From: Lepus europaeus | Lineage: Eukaryota; Chordata; Mammalia; Lagomorpha; Leporidae | Direction: 5' to 3' | Assembly: GCF_033115175.1 (NCBI RefSeq) | Contig: NC_084836.1 | Coordinates: 81,434,253-81,498,252 of the forward strand | Length of the DNA stretch: 64,000 bases | Part shown: positions 11,380-22,541 of the stretch, one piece after another | Numbering within the stretch: position 1 is the first letter of the stretch | Layout of the letters: each line of letters starts with the position of its first letter | Made by a program: the position numbers and the translations under genes | The notes under the pieces: generated by a model | What the model saw: only the letters and a program-made list of their open reading frames with translations | Told to the model about the DNA's origin: nothing | The model's database searches: none

Positions 11380-12430
11380 AGGCATAGTAAGCCCTCCCAC
11401 CATCTAGTCCTAGGCAGAGTATGTAGTACTTGTTCAAAAGCGTATTAGGGGACAGGAATGTTAGTTAATTAGATGTTAACGACTTGAGCTTGCACCTGCT
11501 GCCTCTCACACTGCACATGAGCTGAGCTGGAAGCTGGGCGAGGAGCTGGATCTAGTGACTCTGCTGTGGCACGCGGGTGTCCCAAGCAGCCATTTCACCT
11601 GCACGACCATTCCAGTCTCAGCAGAAGGAGGCCCAGAGGAGAGGGTCAGGGAGAGGAAGACGGGCCGTGCAGCTGGAGCCGGGGGCTTCCGGAAAGCCAG
11701 AGAGGACTTTGAGACTGACCACAAGGAAGGCTGTGGGAGATGGGACTGCAGGGATGAGCCAGCCGGCGATGAATGCAAGAAGACGAGACAGTCGCCAGAG
11801 CTGAGGGTTAGCGACAGGAAGGTTGAGGGTCAGAGACATGTAGCACATGTGATGCAGCTTGGACTACACTTGAATAGGGGCAGAGCCATCGATCAACTTC
11901 CTAACCTCCCAAACCTGCAGATGCCTTCCATGGAGAAGACTTGCTCCTGTTAACGGCGAACAACACCGTCTCCTCCAAGACTAAAAGCTCAGAAGTTATC
12001 ATGAGACAGGATAGCATGTTGAAAGAACAGTGCATTGTGTGTGCCCGTGTGTGTGCTCACATCCCAAATCCCTCCTGCCTGCATCTAGAGGACACATCTT
12101 CAGAGCACGCTGCAGAAGTCTCATAGAGGAGAGCGAGCAAGAGATTCCCCTCCCCCCCACACACACGCGCGCACACACACAGACACACACTTAGGCTCTC
12201 AGCTGAGTACCTGGGGGAATTGTGGGGCCGTTTGCTAAGACGGGAGCAGATCGGGAGTGTTGGGAAATAAAGGGTTCTGCTCGGTTACTGTTGATTTATT
12301 TGGAAACCCTGAGCACCAAAATTAAAAAGCAAAATACATGCCTCTGCTCGTGTTTGCTTTAAAATGACACTTCCCAGTTCCCTGCTTCCTGCCTGTGGCA
12401 GCCTCTCTGTACCTTCTGTGTATATATATA
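11380..12430. other. Intergenic stretch with a CA repeat
   Basis: It holds an imperfect CA/CG microsatellite (about 12148-12190). Otherwise I see no exon or repeat. Confidence 0.5.
12148..12190 (+). repeat. CA-rich microsatellite
   Basis: A C run followed by CACACACGCG and CACACACACA units. Confidence 0.8.
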
Positions 12431-12708
12431 TATTTAAAGATTTTATTTGTTTATTTGAAAGAGTTACAGAGAGGCAGAGGCAGAGGCGGAGAGAGAGGGA
12501 GAGAGAGGGAGGGGGAGGGGGAGGGGGAGACCCTCTTTTGGGTCTCCCACGCGGGTGCAGGGGCCCAAGGACTTGGGCCATCTTCTGCTTTCCTAGGCCA
12601 TAGCAGAGAGCTGGATTGGAAGTGAAGCAGCTGAGACTCAAACCGGTGCCCATATGGGATGCTGGCACTGCAGGCAATGGCTTTACCCACTATACCACAG
12701 CGCCAGTC
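12431..12708 (-). mobile_element. C-SINE with target duplication
   Basis: Antisense; CTGTGTATA on each side (12416 and 12709). The purine run at 12477-12530 is an expanded GA-rich part. Confidence 0.9.
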
Positions 12709-12714
12709 CCTGTG

Positions 12715-12985
12715 TATAATTAAAAGAGAGAGAGACAGAGACAGACAGAGAGAGAGAGAGACTCTATTTGAGAGACAAAGAGCAAGAGAAACAGTGCTCA
12801 TCTATTATTTCATTCCCCAGATGTCTGCACCACCCCTGACTGGGACTGAAGCCAGCCAGGGACCAGGAACCCAATCCAGGTCTCCCAGGCAGATGGCAGC
12901 AACCCCATCACCTGAGTCATCACCATTGCCTTCCAGGTTCTGTATCGGGAGGAAGCTGGAGCCAGGAGCTGGAGCTGGGGATCAA
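12715..12985 (-). mobile_element. Variant SINE with a different head
   Basis: It is like the C-SINE over the tail and middle, but the head end reads GGAAGCTGGAGCC...GATCAAACCCAGGCATGGGA instead of the usual CAGCGCCAGCCCC end. The same head occurs at 61807-62088 and, more degraded, at 55960-56250. Confidence 0.65.
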
Positions 12986-12989
12986 ACCC

Positions 12990-13328
12990 AGGCATGGGAC
13001 CAGTGCTGTGGAGTAGCAGGTAAAGCCACCATCTGCAGTGCCGGCATCCCATATGGGTGCCAGTTCTAGTCTTGGCTGCTCCACTTCTGATCTGGCTCTC
13101 TGCTATGGCCTGGGAAAGCAGTGGAGGATGGCCTGGGTCCTTGGGCCCCTGCACCCACATGGAAGACCCAGAAGAGGCTCCTGGCTTCAGATCAGCACAG
13201 CTCCAGCCGTTGCAATCATCTGGGGAGTGAACTGGTGGATAGAAGACCTCTCTCTCTGTCTCTCCCTCCCTCTGTCTGTAACTCAGCCTCTCAAATAAAT
13301 AAATAAATCTTAAAAAAAAAAAAAAAAA
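12990..13328 (+). mobile_element. C-SINE, full copy
   Basis: Head GACCAGTGCTGTGG to AAATAAATAAATCTT and a pure A tail of about 19. Confidence 0.9.
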
Positions 13329-13657
13329 GCACTACTATTTGGGACATGGGAGTCCTAATGGATGGGTGAATCCCTAGGCCAAGCACCCACCCCTCTATCA
13401 AGTCTTTATACCTTCTGGACTTTAATTCAGATATTCTTATTAGTGAGGCATTATTTTTAGGCTCCAGGATTCATGTTTCAAGAATTAATTTTATATCTGT
13501 CCTCACATGTCAGTTCTATTCATACCAGTTACTTTCGATGTCATTCTGTGTTTAAACTTGTTTCAGGATCTACTCTTTGGTCTTCTGTGTCATGTTTCTG
13601 CCATGCTTATAATGATTTCTTCTGTTAGAAAACAGTTTTTCAAGACAGACATAAGGG
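13329..13657. other. Intergenic AT-rich stretch, nothing recognised
   Basis: About 330 bases between two SINEs; no feature seen. Confidence 0.5.
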
Positions 13658-13988
13658 GCCAGCACTGTAGTAAAGCCAGTTAAGCTGCTGCCTGCAACAG
13701 CAGCATCCCATATAGGTGCCGGTTCAAATCCAGGCTGCTCCACTTCCCATCCAGCTCCCTGCTAATGCACCTGGGAATGTAATGGAAGATGACACAAGTG
13801 CTTGGGTCCCTGGAGCCTTGTGGGAGACCTGGAAGAAGATCTTGGCTTTAGCCTGGCCCAGCCCTGGCCATCTGGAGAGTAAACCAGCAGATGGAAGAAT
13901 TCTCTCTCTCCCTCTCCCTCTCTCCTTCTTCCTCTCTCTCTCTAACTCTTTCAAATAAAATAAACAACTCTCTTAAAAAAAAAAAAAG
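13658..13988 (+). mobile_element. C-SINE with target duplication
   Basis: Flanks AGACATAAG and GGACATAAG. Head with an altered A box; tail ends in an A run. Confidence 0.88.
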
Positions 13989-14049
13989 GACATAAGGGAT
14001 AGAAACTTCCTGAGACTATGTGTTTCTAAGAAAATCTGTTTCTGTACAC

Positions 14050-14560
14050 AGATTGTGTACAATCCTTGGCTTCTGCTGTTGATCATCGACAAAGGAGCCC
14101 CCAACAGTGTCTCCTGTCCTGCAGTGGGCACATCACTTTCCCCACCAAGAGATCAATGCATATCCCCTCCTCTGAGTCTCGTTTCGTCCTCTGGCTTGCT
14201 TTGACTAACACCACATGGCAGAAAGGCCTAGCAGTCCCCTTTCTCACGTTCGTGGGATCCATCACGCAAAGAGCCGAGATAGACTGGTGAGTGATGAGAC
14301 ATCCTGCAGACAGGGAAGGAGAGAGGGAGGGTGCCCCAGACAACATCCAGCTCTCCAGCTGCCCCAGCTGAGGCTCCAGACAGCTTGGGTGAGCCAGCCC
14401 TGGCTGAGCTCCAGCTGCACACTGCTTGCCAGCGAAGCCAGCTGACACCAGACGGTGCAGAAGAACCGGTAGCCAAGCCCAGCCAACCTACAAAACCTCG
14501 TTGTTCTTTGCCACTAAGTTCAAGGGTAGTTAGTATACATCTCTGGATAAGTGATGCTAT
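14050..14560 (+). mobile_element. MaLR LTR remnant (MLT1-like)
   Basis: The 3' part resembles MLT1 consensus from memory: AGCTGCCCCAGCTGA, AGCCAGCTGACACC, then a GCCACTAAGTTC block and a decayed end near 14558. The 5' edge is not defined. Confidence 0.45.
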
Positions 14561-14638
14561 TTTATTTCAGAATTCTGTGGATGTTTCTTGGTTACTAGTG
14601 GTGTCAGCAGGCAGATAGGATAAATTGGATTGGATTTG

Positions 14639-15099
14639 TGAGCTGGAAGACCACGCCTTCACCACGCCCTTGTGTGACCTCATCCCCCTACCTGACCCCA
14701 CCGGTATGCCCACCTGCCAATCAGGCTACGTGACCACTCCCCTTTCGAAGTGGATAAAAGGCCTGGAACATGGTGGGCTGGCCCTCATTTTCCCTTGCTG
14801 TCCAGGACCCCTTTGTTGCCCCACACCTTCGGGGTACGTGGCCTTTGGGCCTCCCATGCTCTAGTGCTAAGCTGCTTGTGGCTGCTCATATCCAAACACT
14901 TGCTGTACATGGCTCTCAGCCTGCTCTGTGTGGTATGGACCCCAACTTAATTTCCAGACTTCTTTCTCCCTTAGATTAAAGCCTTCACTCCCCTATGCAT
15001 TTCTCTCACTAAATAAAAAACTTAAAAACTTACCATGCTGCCTGGTCTATTTGAGCCAGTATTCAGAATTCCTCTCTGAATATGTGGCAAGAACCCACA
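14639..15099 (+). mobile_element. Probable ERV-type LTR
   Basis: It has CCAAT at 14717, a TATA-like GGATAAAAGG at 14753, ATTAAA at 14975 and AATAAA at 15013, in the order and spacing of an LTR. The ends are TG...CA, with an imperfect flank match (ATTTG and TTTTG). No viral coding frame is adjacent. The family is not named. Confidence 0.5.
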
Positions 15100-16125
15100 T
15101 TTTGGAAACAGTGATAAGCAGAACGATTTCACTAGTGTGGTTTAGTATTTGCCCTGAGCGTGGGCGCACTTCCGGAAGGCTGATCCCCAGCGTGGCAGTG
15201 TGGAAGCTGATGGAACCATCAGGAGGTGGGCTCTGCCCTGGGAAGGGACTGAGTAGTGGGGCCACAGGTAGTTCCCAAGAGAGTGGGTTGCTGTAAAAGA
15301 CAAAGGCTGGCTGCTGACCATTGTCTGCCTTTGCCTCTCCCATGTGGTCGGTCACTCTTGCACACACTGCCACCATGATACCATCGACCACAGCCAAAGG
15401 GGCCCTCCCAGAACACCTCTCCCTGGCTTCAGACATTTTCCGTACCAAAGACTGCACACCTGTAACCCAACCCCTGACCTCTCACCTGTGCCCTGAGCTT
15501 CCATACCCCGCTCCCCACCGTACATTCACACTTGCAAGACACAGCAGCAACTTCCACATCATCTTGCCAAACAGACCATTGGTTTTTATTTTTTCCCCCT
15601 CTCCAAATCGTCCATCTTTCGGTCCTCCCTATCTCAGTGTTATTCAGATATTCACGAATATCCTCTCCTTTTTTCCATTTCGCTGCCACCAACCTGGGCC
15701 AAAGCCCATTACTTCTCACGCAAACCCATCGGCCAGCTCCTGGGGGCGGCTCTTGCATCCACTCCTGCCCTTTACTGGCCACCCTGCACACAGTGGGCAG
15801 AAGGACGCTCTGCGGCTCCACTGGAGGGCTTCTCGTTAATTGTAGACAAAACCTTAGTTCCTGCTCCAGGCCCACAGAGGCCTCACGCTCTGGCCAGGGC
15901 CCTGGATCCTGCGCTGCTCCCCTCACAGCTCCACTCCCGACTTTATCCAGGCCTGGGCCACGCTGAGCGGGCTCCAGCTGCAGGGTTTTGCTCTCGCTGT
16001 TTCCTATCTGATTTACTTGGCAGTTCTTTGCATATTTGTGCATCTGCCCTGGACACACTTTTGCAGATTTTATACGAGGAGAGGCTCAGAAAGTTCCTTG
16101 TAAAATAGGATTAAAAGATGGTGTT
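15100..16125. other. Intergenic stretch after the ERV-type LTR
   Basis: About 1 kb. No viral internal sequence is recognisable next to the LTR, and no exon or SINE is seen. Open frames of up to 209 codons in 15429-16058 have no recognised homology and I do not call them. Confidence 0.45.
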
Positions 16126-16216
16126 GGGGCCAGCACCTGTGACATAAGCAGGTAAAGTCAGTATCTACAATGCTGGCATCCCATATGGGGGCTGGTTCAA
16201 GTCCTGGCTGCTCCAG
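16126..16216 (+). mobile_element. C-SINE head fragment
   Basis: Head only (GGGGCCAGCACCTGTG to GGCTGCTCC). Confidence 0.75.
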
Positions 16217-16509
16217 AAGTGTTGTCAGTAAAAGTTGGGGTCAGAAAACAAGGACCTGTACGGATTCTGCTCTGCAGGTTGGAATAAAACGAATTCAGCC
16301 ATAGCTCAGATCCCCGCTTTGGGGAAAGCTGTCTGAAGAAGCGGCTGGAATTTCCCTTTGATACCACATTGTGCAAATGTCTTGACTTTATAAACAGAAC
16401 TAAGAGACCGTTGTTCCTAGCCTCTGTCTGGTAAGCCAGGCTGGGCGTATTAGCTGTCTCCAAACATCCCTTTGGTTTTAGCAGTGAGATCACTGTAGAC
16501 TGGGGTTGC

Positions 16510-16541
<32 letters not shown>

Positions 16542-16802
16542 AACTGACACAGGAGCTGCAGCTGGGAGGGTGGGCTTCACTTGAAGAGGCTGGAGCTTAG
16601 CAGCCTCTTTGGCCCACTGTGACCAAAGGTGTGGAGGTGGGCTATGCGTGGCTTGTTCAGCATGGATAGCAGCATTCGAAGGACACAGGAGTGGAGAGCT
16701 TTGTATGGGGGCAGAGTCTTCTACCGTCCTTTCTACCTTTCTCCTCTAGCGGCTATGCATTTACTGTTACAGGTGCACCGGGCTTTATAATGCTTTTGGG
16801 TT
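16217..16802. other. Stretch with a pure A30 run
   Basis: 16511-16540 is 30 uninterrupted A bases preceded by about 290 bases of unrecognised sequence. It could be the tail of a retroposed copy, but I found no target duplication. Confidence 0.4.
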
Positions 16803-16896
16803 AAGACTTTTATTTGAAAGAGCGACAGAGACCTCTGTCTCTGTCTCTCTCTCTGTCACTCTGGCTTTCCAATAAATCAAAATAAATCTTTAAAAA
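16803..16896. mobile_element. Two SINE tails joined head-on
   Basis: The left part is an antisense tail (TTTTATTTGAAAGAGCGACA). The right part is a sense CT run and tail (CTGTCTCTCTCTC to AAATAAATCTTT). The bodies are missing, as after deletion between two inverted SINEs. Confidence 0.6.
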
Positions 16897-17218
16897 AACA
16901 ACTACCACCTGTTCCCTCTTGGTTGGAAGGCACCCTCCTCTGTGCTCTACCAGCTGGTGTTGCTGGGAGAGCTAATCGATGTTCAGCCGAATCTCCTTCT
17001 CCCTGCCACTAATTGGGTTCTCTTTTCCTCTGGGAAGGGAACCTCCTTAGCAATGTTCTCACAAGACTGTAGCTGACCTGCCATTCACTGCTTGGCTCTG
17101 TCCATCACTGTCTCCCTCTCTGCTGTGCCTTCACTAGACCGGGTGTAGGCTCAAGCATTCCAACAAACCTCACGCACATCTCTTCATTGTTAGGGATTGA
17201 TTTCCTTTTGTAGCTCTT
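16897..17218. other. Intergenic stretch, nothing recognised
   Basis: About 320 bases between SINE material; no feature seen. Confidence 0.5.
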
Positions 17219-17491
17219 TTTTTTTTAAGATTTATTTATTGGGGTCGGTGCTGTGGCACAGCGGGTAAAGCCGCCACCTGCAGTACTGGCATCCCATATG
17301 GACGCTGGTTCAAGTTCCGGCTGCTCCACTCCCGATCCAGCTTTCTGCTATGACCTGGGAAAGCAACAGAAGATGGTCCAAGTGCTTGGGCCCCTGCACC
17401 CATGTGCGACATCTGGAAGAAGCTCCTGGCTTCAGATTGGCACAGCTCTAGCCATTGTGGCCATCTGGGATGTGAACAGCGGATGGAAGAC

Positions 17492-17523
<32 letters not shown>

Positions 17524-17868
17524 CTATTCTACCTCTCTGTAGCTCTGCCTTTCAAATAAATAAATAAATTTTTTTTAAAGAAACCCCAAGATTTATTTAT
17601 TTGAAAGATTTACAAAGACAGATCTTCAATCTGCTGATTCACTCCCCAGGTATCTGCAATGGGCAGGGCTGTGCCAGGCTGGATCCACGAGCTTCTTCCA
17701 AGTTTCCCAAGTGGGTGCAGGGACCCAAGCACTTGGGCCATCTTCCACTGCTTTTCCCAGGGCATTAACAAGAGCTGCACAGGAAGTGGAGCAGTCGGGA
17801 GTTGAACCAGCGCTCATAGGGGATGCTTGCATCATAGGCGGCAGCTTTACCCGCTATGCCAATTTCAC
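17219..17868 (-). mobile_element. Older C-SINE interrupted by a younger one
   Basis: Antisense copy: tail at 17219-17240, the rest at 17588-17868. The 17241-17587 insertion splits it within the AAGATTTATTTATT motif. Confidence 0.85.
17241..17587 (+). mobile_element. C-SINE nested in a C-SINE
   Basis: Sense, full length, with an identical 14-base duplicate AAGATTTATTTATT at 17227-17240 and 17588-17601. Confidence 0.9.
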
Positions 17869-18387
17869 TTTAAGGGGGCTGTGGAGGCTGGAGAGATAAA
17901 TGCATGTGATTGGGCTGCTGCTTTGCCCTCTGCTTCCCCAGTCACTGCCTAGAGATTATCAAAGGAAAGCACGACCCAGGACACTGAAGGCCACGGCCCA
18001 CATCCTGGGGAAGCTCTGCCTCTCACTATGGTCCCTGGTGACTGGGAAGGGACATCAGAGGGACTCTCGTGTGCTGTGTTCTTAAGCAAACTATGGCACC
18101 ACTTGCCTTGTGCAATGTAAAAGATGGGGAATCTTCCATTACCTTCTAGACTATTCCCACAGGCCGTGTTTACTCAGAGTGCCTAGCGGGTGTGGAAACA
18201 AGAGAAGGGCTGTGGTTCCAATGTGGTTTGTGTAGTGTGTGTCCCAGTCTGTGTGGCTGGAGGCTTGGTCCCCAGGGTGGCCATGCTGGGTCATGTTGGG
18301 ACACCAAGGTGGGGCCCGGTACAAAGCTGTTAGGTCACTGGGATCCAGGGAATTCTCTTAGGACCCTGGTTAATTCTCAAAAGAGCA
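17869..18387. other. Intergenic stretch, nothing recognised
   Basis: About 520 bases between SINEs; no exon or repeat seen. Confidence 0.5.
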
Positions 18388-18694
18388 TTGCTGGGGTGCA
18401 CCAGGTCAAGCCGCCACCTGCAGTGCCAGCACCTCCATATGGGCGCTGGTTCTAGTCCCTGCTGCTCCACTTCTGATCCAGCTCTCTGCCATGGCTTGGG
18501 AAAGCAGTGGAAGATGGCCCAAGTCCTTGGGCCCCTGCATAAGCATGGGAGACCTAGAAGAAGCTCCCGGCTCCTGGCTTCAGATTAGCACAGCTCTGGC
18601 TGTTGCAGCCATTTGGGGAGTGAACTAGCAGATGGGAGATCTCTCTCTGGCTCTAACTCTGCCTCTCAAATAAATAAATCAATCTTAAAAAAAA
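18388..18694 (+). mobile_element. C-SINE
   Basis: The head is partly degraded (GGGGTGCACCAGGTC); the tail is AAATAAATCAATCTTAAAAA. Confidence 0.85.
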
Positions 18695-18778
18695 TGATGA
18701 TAACCTTGAGCCAGATGCTTCCCATGGTTGTGGACTGTGGCAGAGACGGGAGAGACTGGGATTGGCTCCTACTTAGTG

Positions 18779-19114
18779 CTGTGGTTTGAATATGTGTCCC
18801 ACAAGTTCCTGTGCTGGAAACCTAATCTCCAGATTCGAACGTCACTGGTATTTGGAGGGGAGGCCTTTGGGAGGTCACTGGACTAGATGAGGTCATGAGG
18901 GTACAGTGGCTTCCTACCAGGAGTGAGAGGGAGACAAGCTAGCAGCTCTCTGTCCCACAGTGGGATGCCCTTTGCCCCGTGCAGCAGGAAGGCCCTCACC
19001 AGAAGCTAAGCATGCTGGTACCCTTCCCAGCCAGGAGCCACATGAAACTATGTTCTTAAAAAATGACCACATCTCCAGTACTTTGTCCCTAGCAACAGAA
19101 AATAGACTAAGACA
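18779..19114 (+). mobile_element. MaLR LTR (MST/MLT1 class)
   Basis: It opens GTGGTTTGAATATGTGTCCC, carries GTATTTGGAGGGGAGGCCTT and ends AGCAACAG...ACTAAGACA, matching the MaLR LTR pattern from memory. The middle is shortened. Confidence 0.65.
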
Positions 19115-19995
19115 GCTGCTTCCAACTGGTCTCCTATGAGCTGACTCCCATAGCTTATGTTCGGGGAATCACACCTGCTGTTCTCCCCCATCTTGGTGGA
19201 TTCCAAAAACATGGCACATGATCGCTGAGGATGCTGGGGGAACACCTGGCACCCAGCAGAGTGGGAAACAGGCAGCTCTACACTTCAGTTTCTCATGCTG
19301 TGTGTCCTACGCACCTTCCAGACGTCCCAAGGCTGGGACAGCAACCATCGCATCCATCTTCAAAGCACCTGCTCCTCTCCCACCCTGATTCCAGCTTCCT
19401 GTTTCAAAGAGAAAGTGTCCCCGACCCCTACCACCCGCCCTCTTGCTTGGGCCTTTTGGCCTACCTAGGTAAGACCAAGTGGGAACAGGTTGCAGAAGTC
19501 TTGGTCTCATGTACCCTGTGTACTAGGCATGGCTCCCAACTCCTGTCTGAGCCCCATCCCACCACCCTGTGGCCAACCGCAGCCTCTGGCAGAATCGCAC
19601 AGATCCACTCCCATCCTCTGTGTGTGTGTGCAAGAGGTGCTTAAAACCCATTCCCAGGTGCTGTGTTTTGGATTTGGATTGGCATGAAGAATGGGGAAGG
19701 CCCACCCCATCCCATCCCACCATGGGCCCTGTCTCCACACTTATTACAAAAAATTGCTGTGACATAAGCCCCCCAATCCCCCACCCGTTCTATTTTTTGC
19801 TCCCTTTTGCTACATGCATTGATTTTCTTATTTTCTTGGTTAAGCCTGCTGTTGTTTTCGCCCTATGCCCTCAAAGGACAAATCTCTTATGTGGTAAGTA
19901 AGGCAAAGTCTCCTGTGGCTTTAAGAAGAAAAACACTGACTTTGTCCCCAAAGTCAAAATGTTTTATCAAGTACTGTTCAGGAATTTCTTTCTTA
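19115..19995. other. Intergenic stretch, nothing recognised
   Basis: About 880 bases between the MaLR LTR and a SINE. No feature seen beyond a short TG run near 19619. Confidence 0.5.
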
Positions 19996-20309
19996 CTTTT
20001 TTTTTTTGGGGGGGGGGGACAGGCAGAGTGGAGAGAGAGAGAGGTCTTCCTTCAGTTGGTTCACCCCGCAAATGGCCACTACGGCTGGCGTGCTGCGCTG
20101 ATCCGAAGCCAGGTGCCTCCTCCTGGTCTCCCATGTGGGTGCAGGGCCCAAGGACTTGGGCCATCCTCCACTGCACTCCCGGGCCACAGCAGAGAGCTGG
20201 ACTGGAAGAGGGGCAACCGGGACAGAATCCGGTGCCCCGACTGGGACTAGAACCCGGTGTGCCGGCGCCGCAGATGGAGGACTAGCCTAGTGAGCCGCGG
20301 CGCCGGCCA
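19996..20309 (-). mobile_element. CSINE2-like SINE with target duplication
   Basis: Antisense, starting in a T/G run and ending GCGCCGGCC. Flanks are CAGGAATTTCT and CAGGAGTTTCT. Confidence 0.9.
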
Positions 20310-20496
20310 GGAGTTTCTCATATTAGCAAGCTAGCTGATGGTATAGCTCATGTGAGTCTCATCTGGGGAACTGAGGAAAGGCATTGGATAGGAATACATA
20401 AAGCTGGAAAAAACATTTTTTTCATCATTTCTGGGCAGCTCTGCACTATAGTTCCTAATTCCACTCCCCCCATCCCCATTTTCCGGCCCCTCTTAC
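20310..20496. other. Short stretch downstream of the candidate exon donor
   Basis: Would be intron sequence if the minus-strand exon at 20497-20570 is real. Nothing else is seen. Confidence 0.4.
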
Positions 20497-20570
20497 CTGT
20501 CAATCTGGTTGGTACACTCTCCCATGATGCAGTTCTGCCTCATCGGGGACCAGGGAGGAGGAGACGCCAT
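20497..20570 (-). CDS. Candidate alternative first coding exon (unknown gene, possibly RIN2)
   Basis: On the minus strand a CATCATGGCG context opens a frame at 20570: MASPPPWSPMRQ, NCIMGECTNQ and ID. It reaches an intact donor (GACAG|GTAAGAG) after 74 nt, leaving two bases of a split Arg or Ser codon. It lies between the SLC24A3 3' end and the CpG island, on the strand expected for the downstream gene. The region is free of SINEs and fairly CpG-rich (20560-20800). I do not recognise the peptide. It could be an alternative N-terminus or a lncRNA exon, or it could be chance: a 25-codon open frame is short. Confidence 0.3.
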
Positions 20571-21433
20571 GATGGCCACCTGGAAGTGAAACTCCGCAGG
20601 AGGTGCCGTGGAACTCCCAGCAGAAGCTTGCTGCTCCCTGTTCTCCGGCTCCTTCCTGAATCCCTTCTTGGTGCAAAGTCACGGGCCTGGGCGCTGGGCA
20701 GCCCTTGTGGCCGTGCGCCGTACCGTGCCTCGCAGAACCCGTTAGGGATCCCTCGCTTCCCCTCCAAGCCGGCTGGTAGGGAGGTTCAGGTGCAGCGGGT
20801 CAGCTAATTCACGGAGAGCAGCTGCTCTGAGGTGCTTGTCGCCCTAGGCAGGTTTAATGCACCTGATAGACCCAGCGTGCGGCTCAGTGCAGGGCTGAGA
20901 CCCAGGCTGCAGGATTTATGGCCATGAGTCTGGGTCCTCCGTTTCTTCTCCCCTTCTCCCTCTTCTGGGACATTAAGGGCGGGGAGATTTCTGGCTCTGG
21001 AGTTCCTGAAAATCCTGCCAAGATCTTACCTGACAGCCCCCTTGGTGCAGGGCAGGGGGAGTCCCGTGAACGGCCCCCAGAGAGAAGACTGAGCCCTTCC
21101 CACAGGGGTTACTGAACCAGAGCCGTGGCTGCAGGTCGTGGCCTGGTCCCGTCACGCAGATATTCATTTTCTTTAAAAATGCTCATTTCCTTTGGCCGCT
21201 CTTACACGCACAGGCTAACAGCTACCTAAGCTACTTTAATGAGCTGAGAACCCACACCATGGTTTGGCTGCCACCACTTCTCTGAGCCTCTGTCCTCCAG
21301 GGAGCTTCCCCTTCCGGGAAGATGGCCCCTTTGGAGATTTTTATGTCAGTGGCCTCAGAACTCTCTCGCGCTACGTGAAGTTAGAAAGGATTAAATGGGT
21401 CCATAGTCATTGCCAGACAAAAAGCATAGAGCA
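20571..21433. other. SINE-free stretch upstream of the candidate first exon
   Basis: 20571-20800 is moderately CpG-rich and would hold the promoter and 5' UTR of the candidate minus-strand exon. The rest shows no repeat. I see no TATA box that can be placed with confidence. Confidence 0.35.
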
Positions 21434-22075
21434 TGGGGGCCAGTGTTGGGGTGTACTGTTATACCCGCTGCAGCCTGCGACACTGACATCCCACACTGGA
21501 TGTTCCAATTCCTGCTGCTCTGCTTCCGATCCAGCTCCCTAATGTGCCTGGGAAAGTAGCAGAAGATGGCCCAAGTCCTTGGGCCCTGCACCCAGGTGGG
21601 AGACCCACATAGAATTCTTTTTATTTATTTTTTTGACAGGCAGAGTGGACAGTGAGAGAGAGAGAGATAGAGACAGAGAGAAAGGTCTTCCTTTTGCCGT
21701 TGGTTCACCCTCCAATGGCCGCCGCGACTGGCGCGCTGTGGCTGGCGCACTGCGCTGATCCAAAGGCAGGAGCCAGGTGCTTCTCCTGGTCTCCCATGGG
21801 GTGCAGGGCCCAAGCACTTGGGCCATCCTCCACTGCACTCCCAGGCCACAGCAGAGAGCTGGCCTGGAAGAGGGGCAACTGGGACAGAATCCAGTGCCCC
21901 GACTGGGACTAGAACCCGGTGTGCTGACGCCGCAAGGTGGAGGATTAGCCTAGTGAGCCGTAGCGCCGGCCAAGAATTCTTGAGTCCTGGCTTTGGTCAG
22001 GCCATTGTGGCCATTTGAGGCGTGAACCAGCAGATGGAATCTCTCTACATCATTCTGACTTCCAATAAAAACACA
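21434..22075 (+). mobile_element. Older C-SINE interrupted by a CSINE2-like copy
   Basis: Sense copy, head at 21434 and tail near 22075, split at 21620-21972 by an antisense insertion. Confidence 0.85.
21620..21972 (-). mobile_element. CSINE2-like SINE nested in a C-SINE
   Basis: Antisense, with the duplicate AGAATTCTT at 21611-21619 and 21973-21981. Its head end reads AGCGCCGGCC. Confidence 0.9.
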
Positions 22076-22217
22076 TCCATATGTCCTATAAAATGACTAA
22101 TTCTTTACTCTTTGAAGCCCTAAAATTCTTCGTAAGAATGAGAAGGAGATGAGACTTTACAAACAGGTGTTTTATTTTTTTTACAGATGATGCCCAGAAT
22201 TAAGTACATTAAAAAAT

Positions 22218-22280
22218 ATGTCTCTCTTCTGTTGCTCTGACTTTCAAACAAATAAATAAATCAAATCTTTAAAAAAAAAC
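22218..22280 (+). mobile_element. C-SINE tail fragment
   Basis: CTGACTTTCAAACAAATAAA to an A run, directly abutting the next, antisense copy. Confidence 0.7.
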
Positions 22281-22541
22281 TCAACAATAGAGAGGGGAGA
22301 GAGAGAGAGGTCTTCCATCTGCTGGTTCACTCCCCAATTGCCCGCAATGGCCAGAGCTGCGCCGATCTGAAGCCAGGAGCCAGGAGCTTCTTCTGGGTCT
22401 CCCACATGGGTGCAGGGGCCCAAGGACTTGGGCCATCTTCTACTGCTTTCCCAGGCCATAGCAGAGAGCTGGCACCCATATGAGATGCCAGTGCTTCAGG
22501 CCAGGGCTTTAACCCAATGTGCCACAGTGCTGGCCCCATTC
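22281..22541 (-). mobile_element. C-SINE lacking its tail
   Basis: Antisense, from the GA-rich part to CACAGTGCTGGCCCC. A short deletion in the head removes part of the B-box region. Confidence 0.85.

Noticed and set aside
15429..16058. 209-codon minus-strand open frame near the ERV-type LTR
   Set aside because: I see no retroviral or cellular motif in it, it has no supported splice sites, and the overlapping plus-strand frames are equally open.
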